The notes: generated by a model not told the origin, from the sequence alone. A stretch of DNA of 59,126 bases from Bacteroidota bacterium (GCA_003385605.1 QQUU01000032.1:1-59126); one strand, 5' to 3'; positions 1-8,304 are shown, counted from the stretch's first letter. A program made the numbers and translations.

Positions 1-8
1 CCAACAAC

Positions 9-93
9 GTATATAACTCATATCCGGGCGCATCGTCCTTTTGGTTATCTTAAAGGAAACCAAAACGATCTCTGCTGATACGAGGTTATATAC
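9..93. repeat. Nested imperfect palindrome, attC-like or miniature intergenic element
   Basis: The outer arms are GTATATAAC (9-17) and GTTATATAC (85-93), a perfect 9-bp inverted repeat. They extend imperfectly inward through 24 and 77. The inner arms are TTTTGGTT (39-46) with AACCAAAA (58-65), plus ATCG (32-35) with CGAT (66-69) separated by a 3-base bulge. One strand could fold into a long hairpin with internal loops and bulges. The form recalls integron attC sites or small palindromic intergenic repeats, but no integrase is in the window, so identity is inference. Confidence 0.6.
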
Positions 94-236
94 AAGACTT
101 GCCCGCCATAGCACTACCCCCTTCATTCTCTTCTTCACTATTTCAACCACAGAATTCTAAATCTTCATTCGATCAAAGGTCATTCCGTAGGCAAACGCTA
201 TTGAACGACCTCAGCTACGGCGGACAACTTCATATA
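89..236. repeat. Divergent inverted arms around about 100 bases
   Basis: The segment 89-112 and the reverse complement of 214-236 match at about 18 of 24 aligned positions with one gap, sharing a GCTAyGGCGG core. The right arm ends in ACAACTTCATATAA, which resembles ACAACGTATATAA at 4-16. The left palindrome and this pair may therefore be parts of one decayed mobile or cassette-like element. A local hairpin CCGTAG (185-190) with CTACGG (215-220) can also form. Confidence 0.45.
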
Positions 237-355
237 AAGAGCACTCCTTAAAAAGTTAGTGGTGATATCTCACAAAATCCACTTTTGTTTAAAACCCCTG
301 ATTGTCCACTTCACAAATCATCTATCTATTTAAAAGTCGCCCGAGTGCTATTTCT

Positions 356-363
356 TACTTTTG
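356..363 (+). promoter_or_regulatory. -7 promoter box of the exported-protein operon
   Basis: TACTTTTG matches the Bacteroidota -7 consensus TANNTTTG and ends 19 bases before the ATG at 383. No clear -33 TTG/TTTG was found at the usual spacing. Confidence 0.55.
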
Positions 364-382
364 AGTCAACAAAGACTCATCG

Positions 383-943
383 ATGAAACACCTCCTGTCC
401 CTTCTTCTAGCAACATGTACGCTGAGCTCATTGAGCGCACAAGAAACAGTCACGGCCGCACTTCTATATGAAGCGGGGTTAGAATACGGTGGAGATGAAC
501 TCTTAACCTTACAATTCACCAACGGCGAAGAACAAGTAATGCTGGCGGGACAAGGCGGCTACGCAAGTATTGGTGGTGAACTGCGTCTAGCCAATGTGGA
601 TTATTTAGCCCTTAGAGCTACCGTCGGCATCAAGTACAATACAACCGCTGCCGATAATGCAAATATTGCCTTCACCAGAATTCCAGTGAATATCGTTCCT
701 CATTTTTACTTCGATGAAATGATTCATGTGGGTGTGGGCATTACGACACATCAGCGCGTTCGCTTAAACGGGGACGGCTTTACTCCTGATGTAACATTTA
801 CCGGTTCCATCTCGCCAAGATTAGAGATCGGGTATGGCGGCTGTGCATTGACTTATTCCATCCAGGATTACACTTCTCAAGCAGAGGTACTTTCGGGAAG
901 CTCGTTTGGCATTTCTTTCACCTACGTTGTACCCGCTAAATAG
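383..943 (+). CDS. Small secreted protein, possibly an outer-membrane barrel
   Basis: The 186-residue product begins with a clear Sec signal peptide (about residues 1-19, cleavage after S-A before Q20). The mature part is rich in alternating hydrophobic and polar residues and aromatics and ends in a hydrophobic strand, as in small Bacteroidota outer-membrane barrels. I do not recognise a named family. It is the first gene of a tight unit: the next start is 3 bases after the stop. The ATG is preceded by a consensus -7 box at 356-363. The location is inferred as periplasm or outer membrane; the function is unknown. Confidence 0.75.
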   Translation: MKHLLSLLLATCTLSSLSAQETVTAALLYEAGLEYGGDELLTLQFTNGEEQVMLAGQGGYASIGGELRLANVDYLALRATVGIKYNTTAADNANIAFTRIPVNIVPHFYFDEMIHVGVGITTHQRVRLNGDGFTPDVTFTGSISPRLEIGYGGCALTYSIQDYTSQAEVLSGSSFGISFTYVVPAK

Positions 944-946
944 GTC

Positions 947-2065
947 ATGAACGTGCGATTTCTCCATATTCTTTTTATAGCCATCTTTCTCCGTCCTGCG
1001 CAGCTTTCGGCACAAGATCACGAGCAGGTGGGGCCTCTACGTGTAGGTGTTATCGGTTTGACGCACACTCACGTACATTGGATCTTCGGAAGTGAGCCTC
1101 GTGGGGATTTTGACATTGTAGGAATTGTTGAGCCCAATGAAAAACTCGCAATGAGTTATGCGCAGCAATACGGGTTCTCTATGAATATGGTGTACCCCAC
1201 CATGGATGAACTGTTTGCAGAAAAAAGCGTCGAGGCGGTGACTGCATTTGGAACCATTTATGAGCATTTAGAAGTCGTAGAAGAAGCCGCCCCACGGGGC
1301 ATTCACGTAATGGTTGAAAAGCCATTGGCCGTGAATATGGAACATGCACGGAGAATGGAAGAATTGGCCAAGAAGCATGATATTCACCTACTTACGAATT
1401 ACGAGACTACCTGGTATCCATCTACACAAAAGGCAAAAGCACTTGTACAAGAGGATGCCATTGGTAGCGTGCGCAAGGTGATGGTGCAGGACGGGCATAA
1501 AGGCCCTAAAAAGATTGGAGTTAACCAAGAATTTTTGGATTGGCTCACGGATCCTGTACAAAATGGCGGCGGCGCCGAAATTGATTTCGGGTGCTATGGC
1601 GCTAATCTTCTTACCTGGCTTATGGATGGCGAGCGTCCCAATAGCGTTGTTGCTATTGCACAACAACTGCAAGCTGAGAATAACCCCAAGGTAAACGACG
1701 AGTCTATTATACTCCTTCAATACGACTCTACGGTTGCCGTAATTCAAGGGTCGTGGAACTGGCCCATTGGCAGAAAAGACCTCGAAATTTATGGTCTACG
1801 AGGGGTTGTATATGCGGATAATAAAACCGATTTGAGAGTACGCATATCAGAAGGGTACGACGGATTTGAAGAGCAGAAAATGACGCTTGAAGATTTACCT
1901 AGACCTTTTGATGACCCGTTCTCACTGTTGACTTCAGTCGTGCGAGGCACTACCACCCTTGAGAGGTACGACCTTAGTAGCCTTGAAAATAACCTACTCG
2001 TGGTTGAGATTCTTGATGCTGCTCGAAAGAGTGCAGAAAGTAATGCAGCCGTATTTTTGGAGTAA
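947..2065 (+). CDS. Exported Gfo/Idh/MocA-family oxidoreductase
   Basis: The 372-residue protein has a Sec-type signal peptide (about residues 1-22), then a Rossmann NAD(P)-binding start at residues 32-40 (R-V-G-V-I-G-L-T-H) and the family signature E-K-P at 124-126, whose lysine is usually catalytic. The C-terminal half has the GFO/IDH/MocA beta-sheet domain with G-G-G-A-E-I-D around residue 208. Members normally oxidise or reduce sugars and inositols with tightly bound NAD(P). The substrate cannot be read from sequence. Export by a Sec rather than a Tat signal is notable for a dinucleotide enzyme. The gene sits 3 bases after its neighbour and directly abuts the CotH gene. Confidence 0.88.
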   Translation: MNVRFLHILFIAIFLRPAQLSAQDHEQVGPLRVGVIGLTHTHVHWIFGSEPRGDFDIVGIVEPNEKLAMSYAQQYGFSMNMVYPTMDELFAEKSVEAVTAFGTIYEHLEVVEEAAPRGIHVMVEKPLAVNMEHARRMEELAKKHDIHLLTNYETTWYPSTQKAKALVQEDAIGSVRKVMVQDGHKGPKKIGVNQEFLDWLTDPVQNGGGAEIDFGCYGANLLTWLMDGERPNSVVAIAQQLQAENNPKVNDESIILLQYDSTVAVIQGSWNWPIGRKDLEIYGLRGVVYADNKTDLRVRISEGYDGFEEQKMTLEDLPRPFDDPFSLLTSVVRGTTTLERYDLSSLENNLLVVEILDAARKSAESNAAVFLE

Positions 2066-3472
2066 ATGAAACACCCCTTCCTCCTTCTACTCACCCTACT
2101 CCCCACCCTCTTGCTGGGACAGGCCTTCGTGCACCCAGAAAATAACGAGGCATTTTTACAGGACGAGGTCGCAGAAATTCACATCACCGTGTCGGCTGCT
2201 GACCTAAGCACACTTTTGGGCGACAGCCTCTTTACCGACCATCACTTTCCAGCTGTTTTTCGCTACCAAAGCGCCAATTTTTCGGATACCCTTCAGAGCG
2301 TAGGATTCAGGGTCCGCGGAAACACCTCCAGAAATGCCAAAAAGAAAGGCTTTAAGGTGTCGTTCAACGAATACGTCGTTGGACAAAAATTCAAGGGCAT
2401 TGAAAAAATGAACTTAATTGGCCAGCACAATGACCCTTCCTTATTGCGCTATTGGACAAGTCTACATCTTCTCCAGCGGTACGGACTAATTGCTTCGAGA
2501 ACAAGCTTTGTGAAACTCTACCTCAATGGAAATTACCGTGGTCTTTACCTCAATGTTGAACATATTGACGATGAGTTTCTCCAAAAAAGATTTATTGATG
2601 ATGACGGTGGCAACCTCTACAAAGCAAGCTGGGGTGCAGACCTGAATTATTGGGGCAGCAACCCAGATTCGTATCGCAGTGTATACGAGCTTAAGACCAA
2701 CAAGGATTCAAACGATTACAGCGCATTTATTCTCTTTTTAGACTCTTTAAACAACATTAGCGACAGCGACTTTCCGTGTTATATGGAACGCAACTTCGAA
2801 GTCAATCACTACCTGAAAACACTAGCCACAGAAATACTCATTGGGCATTGGGACGGTCATGCTTTCAACAAGAACAACTTCTACCTGTACCGACAGCCTT
2901 CCAACGGCAAATTTGTATTCATAGAGTATGATCTTGATAACACGTTTGGTATTGATTGGTTTGGGGTCGATTGGACGGATAGAAACCTCAACAATTGGCA
3001 CGAAAGTAACCGCCCACTCGTGGAGCGCTTGCTCGATGTTCCCTATTACAAAGATGTCTTTAATGCCTATCTCGATACCCTATTAACGGACCTCGACACC
3101 TCTTCACTAGGGACTGTTTTAGAAAACAAGCAAGACCTTATCAAAGGTGCCGTGCTCTCCGATACTTACTACCGCAAGGATTATGGGTTTCAGTATGCCG
3201 ATTTTCTTGCGGCCCTCAACGATAACTACGGCGCACATGTGAAAACTGGACTACTCGAGTACCTTGACGAGCGGATTACTAGCGGCCAAGCACAGATACA
3301 GTGGATCGGAAATCTAGAGCCACCCTGCGATGAATTGCCTGTGGAACCCGAGCGTAACCTCATCAAGATTGTGGATTTCTTAGGCCGCGAAACCAACTTT
3401 AGAACAGATATTCCCCTCATCTTTATCTACGACGACGGTACGGTAGAGAAAATCTTTACGTTTAAGACCTAA
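2066..3472 (+). CDS. CotH-family kinase-like secreted protein with possible T9SS tail
   Basis: The 468-residue product has a signal peptide (about 1-18) followed by a CotH domain: R-G-N-T-S at 84-88, N-L-I-G-Q-H-N-D at 116-123, H-W-D-G-H-A-F-N-K-N-N-F at 261-272 and E-Y-D-L-D-N-T-F-G at 287-295. CotH proteins are atypical secreted or spore-coat protein kinases; the aspartates of the D-L-D-N block are the likely metal ligands. The last ~38 residues (from about 431) have the K-I-V-D-x-L-G-R-E ... P-L-I-x-I-Y-D-D-G-T-V-E-K pattern that I associate with short C-terminal tails of Flavobacteriales secreted proteins. This suggests type IX export or surface anchoring (inference). The start codon directly follows the previous stop. 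Confidence 0.88.
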   Translation: MKHPFLLLLTLLPTLLLGQAFVHPENNEAFLQDEVAEIHITVSAADLSTLLGDSLFTDHHFPAVFRYQSANFSDTLQSVGFRVRGNTSRNAKKKGFKVSFNEYVVGQKFKGIEKMNLIGQHNDPSLLRYWTSLHLLQRYGLIASRTSFVKLYLNGNYRGLYLNVEHIDDEFLQKRFIDDDGGNLYKASWGADLNYWGSNPDSYRSVYELKTNKDSNDYSAFILFLDSLNNISDSDFPCYMERNFEVNHYLKTLATEILIGHWDGHAFNKNNFYLYRQPSNGKFVFIEYDLDNTFGIDWFGVDWTDRNLNNWHESNRPLVERLLDVPYYKDVFNAYLDTLLTDLDTSSLGTVLENKQDLIKGAVLSDTYYRKDYGFQYADFLAALNDNYGAHVKTGLLEYLDERITSGQAQIQWIGNLEPPCDELPVEPERNLIKIVDFLGRETNFRTDIPLIFIYDDGTVEKIFTFKT

Positions 3473-3483
3473 AGACCCTTGTT

Positions 3484-4350
3484 ATGAAACTGAATTGGAA
3501 CACCCTATTAATGCTCATTGCCATTACAGCTGGGCTATCGTCTTGTAGAAGCAATAGAAACCCTAAGCTCATGGTAAAACTTGTGGTCGACGACACTCAA
3601 GATAGACTGGGCAACAACGGTTTACCCGCCGCTCTTCCCTTTGGTAATGCCGGTCAAAATCCGATGTTTAACAGCATCAGTGCACATTACCTCGAGTTGG
3701 CGCCGACGCCATATACTCAATTGGGTGAAGGTGAAATTCTATACCATGCTCCTGAAACCACAAAGGGCGGGGATAACGCCATTGACTTTCGTCGTGCAGA
3801 GATTGCTGCACCCGGTGAGCTATGGCTTGAGATTCCGCTTTCAAGGCTAAATGCGGGCACCTATGAATGGGTTAGACTCTCCTTGTCCTACCAGAATTAC
3901 GATGTTGTTTTTCACTACAATAATGAGCCTTACACAGCATCGTTAGCCAGTTTTGTGGGCTTCAACCAATACATCAAAGATTTCGAAATAGACGGTGAAA
4001 CCGTTGAAGTAAACGAAAATAAAAAACAAGGATTCTGGGCCTTCAAGAGCATCGGAGGACTACAAACCGGCCAAACACCTGAGGGCGGTACAACGGTTCC
4101 AAACCCGCTTGCTACGACCTCTCCTATTCCGGCAGGATCTTGTGTAGTCACCGGTAATTTCAATACACCATTAGTAATCAACGGCGATGAAACTGAGGAT
4201 TTAACCATTACCATGTCTCTATCAACCAACAAAAGCTTTGAGTGGGTTGACAAAAACGGAAATGGCAAATGGGACGTAGATCAAGGGGCCGATGAAAATG
4301 TTGTAGATATGGGTCTTCGAGGTTTACAGCCAAGCTATGATTGGCAGTAA
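3484..4350 (+). CDS. Hypothetical lipoprotein
   Basis: The 288-residue protein has a lipoprotein signal with lipobox L-S-S-C; Cys21 is the predicted acylated residue. I do not recognise a family. Near the C-terminus (about residues 256-264) it has D-K-N-G-N-G-K-W-D, an EF-hand or dockerin-like calcium loop pattern. The central part is predicted to be beta-rich, with many aromatic residues. It lies 11 bases after the CotH gene and overlaps the next gene by 14 bases, so it is very likely cotranscribed and translationally coupled. Its probable location is the inner leaflet of the outer membrane or the cell surface. The function is unknown. Confidence 0.75.
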   Translation: MKLNWNTLLMLIAITAGLSSCRSNRNPKLMVKLVVDDTQDRLGNNGLPAALPFGNAGQNPMFNSISAHYLELAPTPYTQLGEGEILYHAPETTKGGDNAIDFRRAEIAAPGELWLEIPLSRLNAGTYEWVRLSLSYQNYDVVFHYNNEPYTASLASFVGFNQYIKDFEIDGETVEVNENKKQGFWAFKSIGGLQTGQTPEGGTTVPNPLATTSPIPAGSCVVTGNFNTPLVINGDETEDLTITMSLSTNKSFEWVDKNGNGKWDVDQGADENVVDMGLRGLQPSYDWQ

Positions 4351-4693
4351 AAAGCTCTTTTTACTGTTGTGTATTCTCTTTTGTTCTACCTGGACGAATG
4401 CTCAAACATCCATTACAGGCATTTGGAACACAGGTAAGGAGAACTCTATCGTAGAAATCTACGAGGACAGTGGCGAGCTGTTTGGGAAAATCATCACCTC
4501 CGATCAGCCAGAAGTTGTCGGGAAAATCAATCTGAGAAACTTAGAGAACAAGGGCGACCATTGGGAAGGTGAACTCTTCGTCTTCAAAAGAAGAAGCTGG
4601 TACGATGTGTCCATACATGAGGAGAACGACACCCTCTACCTGGTAATTTCCGTCGGATTCTTTGAAAAGGAAGTGCAGTGGCCTAGAGGCTAG
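4337..4693 (+). CDS. DUF2147 family secreted protein
   Basis: The 118-residue protein has a signal peptide (about residues 1-22) followed by one DUF2147 domain, recognisable by the G-I-W-x-T ... S-I-V-E-I-Y ... L-F-G-K-I pattern near residues 28-51. DUF2147 proteins are small exported beta-barrel-like domains of unknown role that are frequent in Bacteroidota. The family is usually slightly longer, and this copy lacks the frequent C-terminal cysteine and aromatic tail. It overlaps the upstream lipoprotein gene by 14 bases and ends the five-gene exported-protein unit; the following kdsA has its own promoter. Confidence 0.78.
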   Translation: MIGSKKLFLLLCILFCSTWTNAQTSITGIWNTGKENSIVEIYEDSGELFGKIITSDQPEVVGKINLRNLENKGDHWEGELFVFKRRSWYDVSIHEENDTLYLVISVGFFEKEVQWPRG

Positions 4694-4715
4694 CCTGACT
4701 TCCCTGCCGATTCCC

Positions 4716-4723
4716 TACTTTTG
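4716..4723 (+). promoter_or_regulatory. -7 promoter box for kdsA
   Basis: TACTTTTG matches TANNTTTG exactly, lies 57 bases before the kdsA ATG and 23 bases after the DUF2147 stop. This separates kdsA-kdsD transcription from the upstream unit. Confidence 0.55.
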
Positions 4724-4779
4724 ATACGCATTAAAGAATACAGACGTTGTATTCTAGGCGAAACCCACGAGAGCACAAC

Positions 4780-5526
4780 ATGAAAATCATTGCTGGACCC
4801 TGTGTTATTGAAAGTATGGATTTGCTGCGCGAAGTCGCAGCGGAATTGGCCCGTATAAAAAAAGAGCTGGATGTAGAGATCTACTTTAAAGCCAGCTTTG
4901 ATAAAGCCAATCGTACGTCTTTAACCAGTTTTCGTGGACCGGGTTTAGAAGAAGGCATTGCCATGCTGGAAACCATTCGAGATGAATTTGGACTGCCCAT
5001 CACCACCGACTTTCACACTCCGCAGCAGATTGCCAGCCATGGACACCGCGTCGATATCATTCAGATTCCCGCCTTCCTATGCCGTCAAACCGACATGCTT
5101 CTTGAAGCCGGAAAGACAGGCAAGATTGTCAATATCAAAAAAGCACAATTTCTCAATGCAGAGAAAATGAAGTTCGCCGTAGATAAGGTGAAATCTACCG
5201 GCAACCAGCAGGTTTGGCTCACTGAACGCGGTACGCTTTTCGGACCAAGTGAGCTCGTGGTAGACTTCCGCAACCTCCAAAAGTTAGCGGCACTCACTGA
5301 TCATGTTGTCATGGACTGTACCCACAGTGCGCAGGAAACCAGCAGTAACAATGGTACCACTGGGGGAAACCGCGCCTATGTACCTTATTTTGCAAAGACC
5401 GCCAAACTCTGGGGCGCCAATACTTTCTTTCTAGAAACGCATCCCCGCCCTGATGAAGGCCTTTCAGACGGCCCAAACATGCTGGCGTTAAGCGATCTAG
5501 AAGCATTAGTTAAGGAATTGATTTAG
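4780..5526 (+). CDS. kdsA: 3-deoxy-8-phosphooctulonate synthase
   Basis: KdsA condenses phosphoenolpyruvate with arabinose 5-phosphate to Kdo-8-phosphate, the first committed step of Kdo for LPS, in the cytoplasm. Family blocks are plain: A-G-P-C-V-I-E-S at the N-terminus, K-A-S-F-D-K-A-N-R-T at 37-46, T-D-F-H at 76-79, K-K-A-Q-F at 120-124 and D-C-T-H-S-A-Q at 179-185. Cys8 in G-P-C indicates the metal-dependent class; E. coli has Asn there. I chose the ATG at 4780 because the conserved fold starts there; a TTG at 4747 would add 11 unconserved residues. At 248 residues it is shorter than E. coli KdsA (284). kdsD follows after 4 bases. Confidence 0.95.
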   Translation: MKIIAGPCVIESMDLLREVAAELARIKKELDVEIYFKASFDKANRTSLTSFRGPGLEEGIAMLETIRDEFGLPITTDFHTPQQIASHGHRVDIIQIPAFLCRQTDMLLEAGKTGKIVNIKKAQFLNAEKMKFAVDKVKSTGNQQVWLTERGTLFGPSELVVDFRNLQKLAALTDHVVMDCTHSAQETSSNNGTTGGNRAYVPYFAKTAKLWGANTFFLETHPRPDEGLSDGPNMLALSDLEALVKELI

Positions 5527-5530
5527 AGCG

Positions 5531-6466
5531 ATGAGCATCAACACCAGAACTATAGCGTCCATAGAAGCACAGGCAAAATCTATCCTGGATTTAGCTCAGC
5601 ACGATACGAACGACTACGAGTCGGTGGTAAAAATGATCATGGCATGTAATGGCAAGCTCATCTTTACTGGAATGGGCAAGAGCGGCATCATTGCACGCAA
5701 GCTTGCTGCCACCTTCTCCTCAACGGGTGTGCCTTCTTTCTTTGTCCATCCAGGTGAGGCCTATCACGGCGACCTTGGGATGATAGAAGCTGACGATGTA
5801 TTGTTTGCCTTTTCAAATTCAGGGGAAACCGCAGAGCTCATCAACCTTTTAAAATACAGCAGGTCAAAAAGCGTCATTGGGATGTCCAACGACCGCAACA
5901 GCACCCTGGCGAGTTATTCTAAGGTGCACCTTGAGTGCAAGGTGGATAAGGAGATTTGCCCCTTGAATTTAGCGCCTACAACAAGCACCACCGCTGCACT
6001 AGTGATTGGCGATGCCATCTGTGCTACCGTCATGGAGCTGTCGGGTTTCTCTGAAGAAGAGTTCGCTGCGCTACACCCTGGGGGCACCTTGGGCAAGAGT
6101 TTGCTGACCAAGGCCAAAGATTTAATGACCACTGAAGTTCCATTGGTCCAAGCTGATGATTCGCTCAACGAGGTGCTCTTGAAAATTTCTGAAGGTCGAT
6201 TAGGGCTTGCTTGTATAGGGTCTAAAGATGCCGTAGAAGGAATTATCACCGATGGAGATATTCGTCGTGCGATGGGTAAGGCGGAAAATACGGATGCACT
6301 TACCGCAAAAGATATGGCTACCAAGAATCCCATCTTTATCGACGAAAGCACGGGGCTTCATGAGATGAATTTGCTATTTAGAGAAAAGAAGATCGTCTCT
6401 GTACTGGTCGGCTCACCAAATGAACTAAAAGGTGTGGTCCAATTCTACGATATCCACAACGGGTAA
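5531..6466 (+). CDS. kdsD: Arabinose-5-phosphate isomerase, KpsF/GutQ family
   Basis: This 311-residue enzyme converts ribulose 5-phosphate to arabinose 5-phosphate, the substrate of KdsA next door. The N-terminal SIS domain (about 1-190) shows G-M-G-K-S-G-I-I-A-R-K, H-P-G-E-A-Y-H-G-D-L-G and S-N-S-G-E-T; the last two carry active-site and phosphate-binding residues. Two CBS domains follow (about 200-255 and 260-311), with T-D-G-D-I-R-R in the first. Length and order match the family. It starts 4 bases after kdsA, so the pair forms a Kdo-precursor operon. Confidence 0.95.
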   Translation: MSINTRTIASIEAQAKSILDLAQHDTNDYESVVKMIMACNGKLIFTGMGKSGIIARKLAATFSSTGVPSFFVHPGEAYHGDLGMIEADDVLFAFSNSGETAELINLLKYSRSKSVIGMSNDRNSTLASYSKVHLECKVDKEICPLNLAPTTSTTAALVIGDAICATVMELSGFSEEEFAALHPGGTLGKSLLTKAKDLMTTEVPLVQADDSLNEVLLKISEGRLGLACIGSKDAVEGIITDGDIRRAMGKAENTDALTAKDMATKNPIFIDESTGLHEMNLLFREKKIVSVLVGSPNELKGVVQFYDIHNG

Positions 6467-6480
6467 AACCAACTCACATT

Positions 6481-6984
6481 ATGAAAAAATACGTATTCGC
6501 CCTGGCATTAGGCCTTGGTTTTGCTGCACAAGCACAAGTTCAAGATTTTACACTGCCCTCAGCAACCGGTGGAGCCGCTTTCACTCTTAGTGCCGCCGAA
6601 AGCGACTATGTAGCCCTTCACTTTCTACTCAAAACAGAATGTCCTTATTGCATGCGTCATACCATGACTTACGCAACCCGCAGCGAAGAACTTCCAGGAG
6701 TACGTCAGGTATTTATTAAGCCAGATACCCGAGAGGAAATTCAGGAATGGGCGGCCAAAGTGGACGATGTAGGTCTGGATATTTACCAAGATGAGAATGC
6801 AAAATTGGCCCGAGATATGGGTATCCCGTACGGGTACAAATTCCACGGCCAAGTCGTTCATTATCCAGCTTTGATACTCTTGGACAAGGAGGGTAATGAA
6901 GTATTGCGATTCGTTGGAGAACACAATGGCGACCGAATGTCCTTCGATGATCTCGTCGCACGCATCGACGCCCTGAAAAAATAA
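6481..6984 (+). CDS. Exported thioredoxin-fold / AhpC-TSA-like protein
   Basis: The 167-residue protein has a signal peptide (about residues 1-18) and then a peroxiredoxin/thioredoxin-like domain: a D-F-T-L-P start near residue 22, a C-P-Y-C redox pair at 54-57 and a V-V-H-Y-P-A cis-proline region. It is likely a periplasmic thiol-disulfide or peroxide-reducing protein; the partner is not evident. C-P-Y-C is a glutaredoxin/DsbA-style active site rather than the single peroxidatic Cys of typical AhpC. It follows kdsD by 14 bases and may be read from the same transcript. Confidence 0.8.
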   Translation: MKKYVFALALGLGFAAQAQVQDFTLPSATGGAAFTLSAAESDYVALHFLLKTECPYCMRHTMTYATRSEELPGVRQVFIKPDTREEIQEWAAKVDDVGLDIYQDENAKLARDMGIPYGYKFHGQVVHYPALILLDKEGNEVLRFVGEHNGDRMSFDDLVARIDALKK

Positions 6985-7058
6985 GCTAGACACGCTTGCT
7001 GGTATAAACTTATTCGAATTCCAGCGGTTTACTCTTTACACCCTTAAGAGAAACTGCC

Positions 7059-8294
7059 ATGGAATCGAAAGAAACCATTTACATTGTTGGCGCCGGTATT
7101 AGCGGTCTCATTGCTGCCTCTGAACTAGAAAAGGCGGGCTATGCTCCTATTGTTTTAGAAAAATCTGATGGTGTAGGTGGACGTGTACGCACCGTATCTC
7201 TGGGCGATCACCACCTGGATATCGGTTTTCAGGTATTGCTCGACGGCTATCCGATGGCAAAAAAATACCTGGACTATGATGCGCTTAATCTTCGACGCTT
7301 GGCTTCAGGGGCACAGATTTATGTGGACGGAAGACGTTTTGTGATTGGCGATCCCTTACGAGATTTTAAAATGCTCATCCCTACCGTCACTGCGAAGATT
7401 GGCAGCGTCGGGGATAAAATAAAGGTGCTGCGTCTCAATGCAAGGATGAAGCGCAAATCCATCGATAAAATCTTTGCTAGCGAAGAGATGACCACCTTAG
7501 AATATCTCCGGAAATTCGGATTTTCAGAGGTAATCATTGACCGATTCTTCAAACCCTTTTTTGCGGGCATCTTCTTAGAACCAGAGCTGCGCACATCAAG
7601 TCGCATGTTTGAATTTGTCTACAAGATGTTCGGTGAAGGCTATGCCACCATCCCTTCAGCGGGAATAGGTGCGATTAGCGAGCAACTTCAAAACAAACTG
7701 AAGACCACTGAATTCCGTTTTGGAGCGGAGGTAAGCAGTGTTACTAGCGAGAAAATCGTTCTAAAATCGGGGGAAGAAATGGACCACAGTGGGGTGATTA
7801 TTACTGCGGACGCTTCTTCACTGATCTCTAATATGCAGGGACAGGGAACGGATTGGAAATCGTGCATGTGTCTGTACTTCGAAATAGGCAGTTCCAACCT
7901 ACCTAAAGAAACGATTGGATTGGTGGCCGACCCTGAAAAACTCGTCAATAATCTCTACGGCTATACCGATGCTACAGGTCGACAGATACTATCAGCGACC
8001 GTCTTAGAGTTTAACAGCAAGAGCGAAAAAGAAATTACTGCGAAAGTTGAAGATGAGATACGCGAATACTGTGGTGTAGGCGCTTTGACCCACATCGGCA
8101 ACTTCCATATTGAACAGGCACTTCCCGATCTCAGCAATCTTAAAATGACCGCAGAACCCAGTGAAAGTGTGCTCATGGAAAACGTATTTCTTGCCGGAGA
8201 TGTGCTGTACAACGGCTCATTGAATGCTGCGATGGAAAGCGGCCGATTGGCCGCGCAAGGATTGCTTGAAAAGAAAACAGGAATACTCATTTAA
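7059..8294 (+). CDS. FAD-dependent oxidoreductase, amine oxidase/phytoene desaturase-like
   Basis: The 411-residue protein has an N-terminal FAD site G-A-G-I-S-G (11-16), Glu34 at the end of beta-2 for the ribose, and G-G-R-V-R-T (40-45), the pattern of flavin amine oxidases and carotenoid desaturases. The C-terminus has the second FAD contact F-L-A-G-D ... G-S-L-N-A-A-M-E-S-G. No signal peptide is seen. The substrate cannot be assigned: relatives act on amines, protoporphyrinogen or carotenoids, and no carotenoid genes lie nearby. A small membrane protein gene follows after 10 bases and is likely cotranscribed. Confidence 0.85.
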   Translation: MESKETIYIVGAGISGLIAASELEKAGYAPIVLEKSDGVGGRVRTVSLGDHHLDIGFQVLLDGYPMAKKYLDYDALNLRRLASGAQIYVDGRRFVIGDPLRDFKMLIPTVTAKIGSVGDKIKVLRLNARMKRKSIDKIFASEEMTTLEYLRKFGFSEVIIDRFFKPFFAGIFLEPELRTSSRMFEFVYKMFGEGYATIPSAGIGAISEQLQNKLKTTEFRFGAEVSSVTSEKIVLKSGEEMDHSGVIITADASSLISNMQGQGTDWKSCMCLYFEIGSSNLPKETIGLVADPEKLVNNLYGYTDATGRQILSATVLEFNSKSEKEITAKVEDEIREYCGVGALTHIGNFHIEQALPDLSNLKMTAEPSESVLMENVFLAGDVLYNGSLNAAMESGRLAAQGLLEKKTGILI

Positions 8295-8304
8295 ACCCAC
8301 CGCT

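Larger units (their letters stand above)
1..382. other. Non-coding 382-base stretch at left edge
   Basis: No convincing coding frame is present. The first 240 bases contain nested inverted repeats, described in separate entries. The remainder is AT-rich and ends in a Bacteroidota-type promoter before the gene at 383. A 5-bp inverted repeat (GAGTC at 363-367, GACTC at 374-378) lies just downstream of the -7 box and may be chance. Confidence 0.7.

Noticed and set aside
6985-7058. Possible terminator after the thioredoxin-fold gene
   Set aside because: No stable stem with a T-run could be found.
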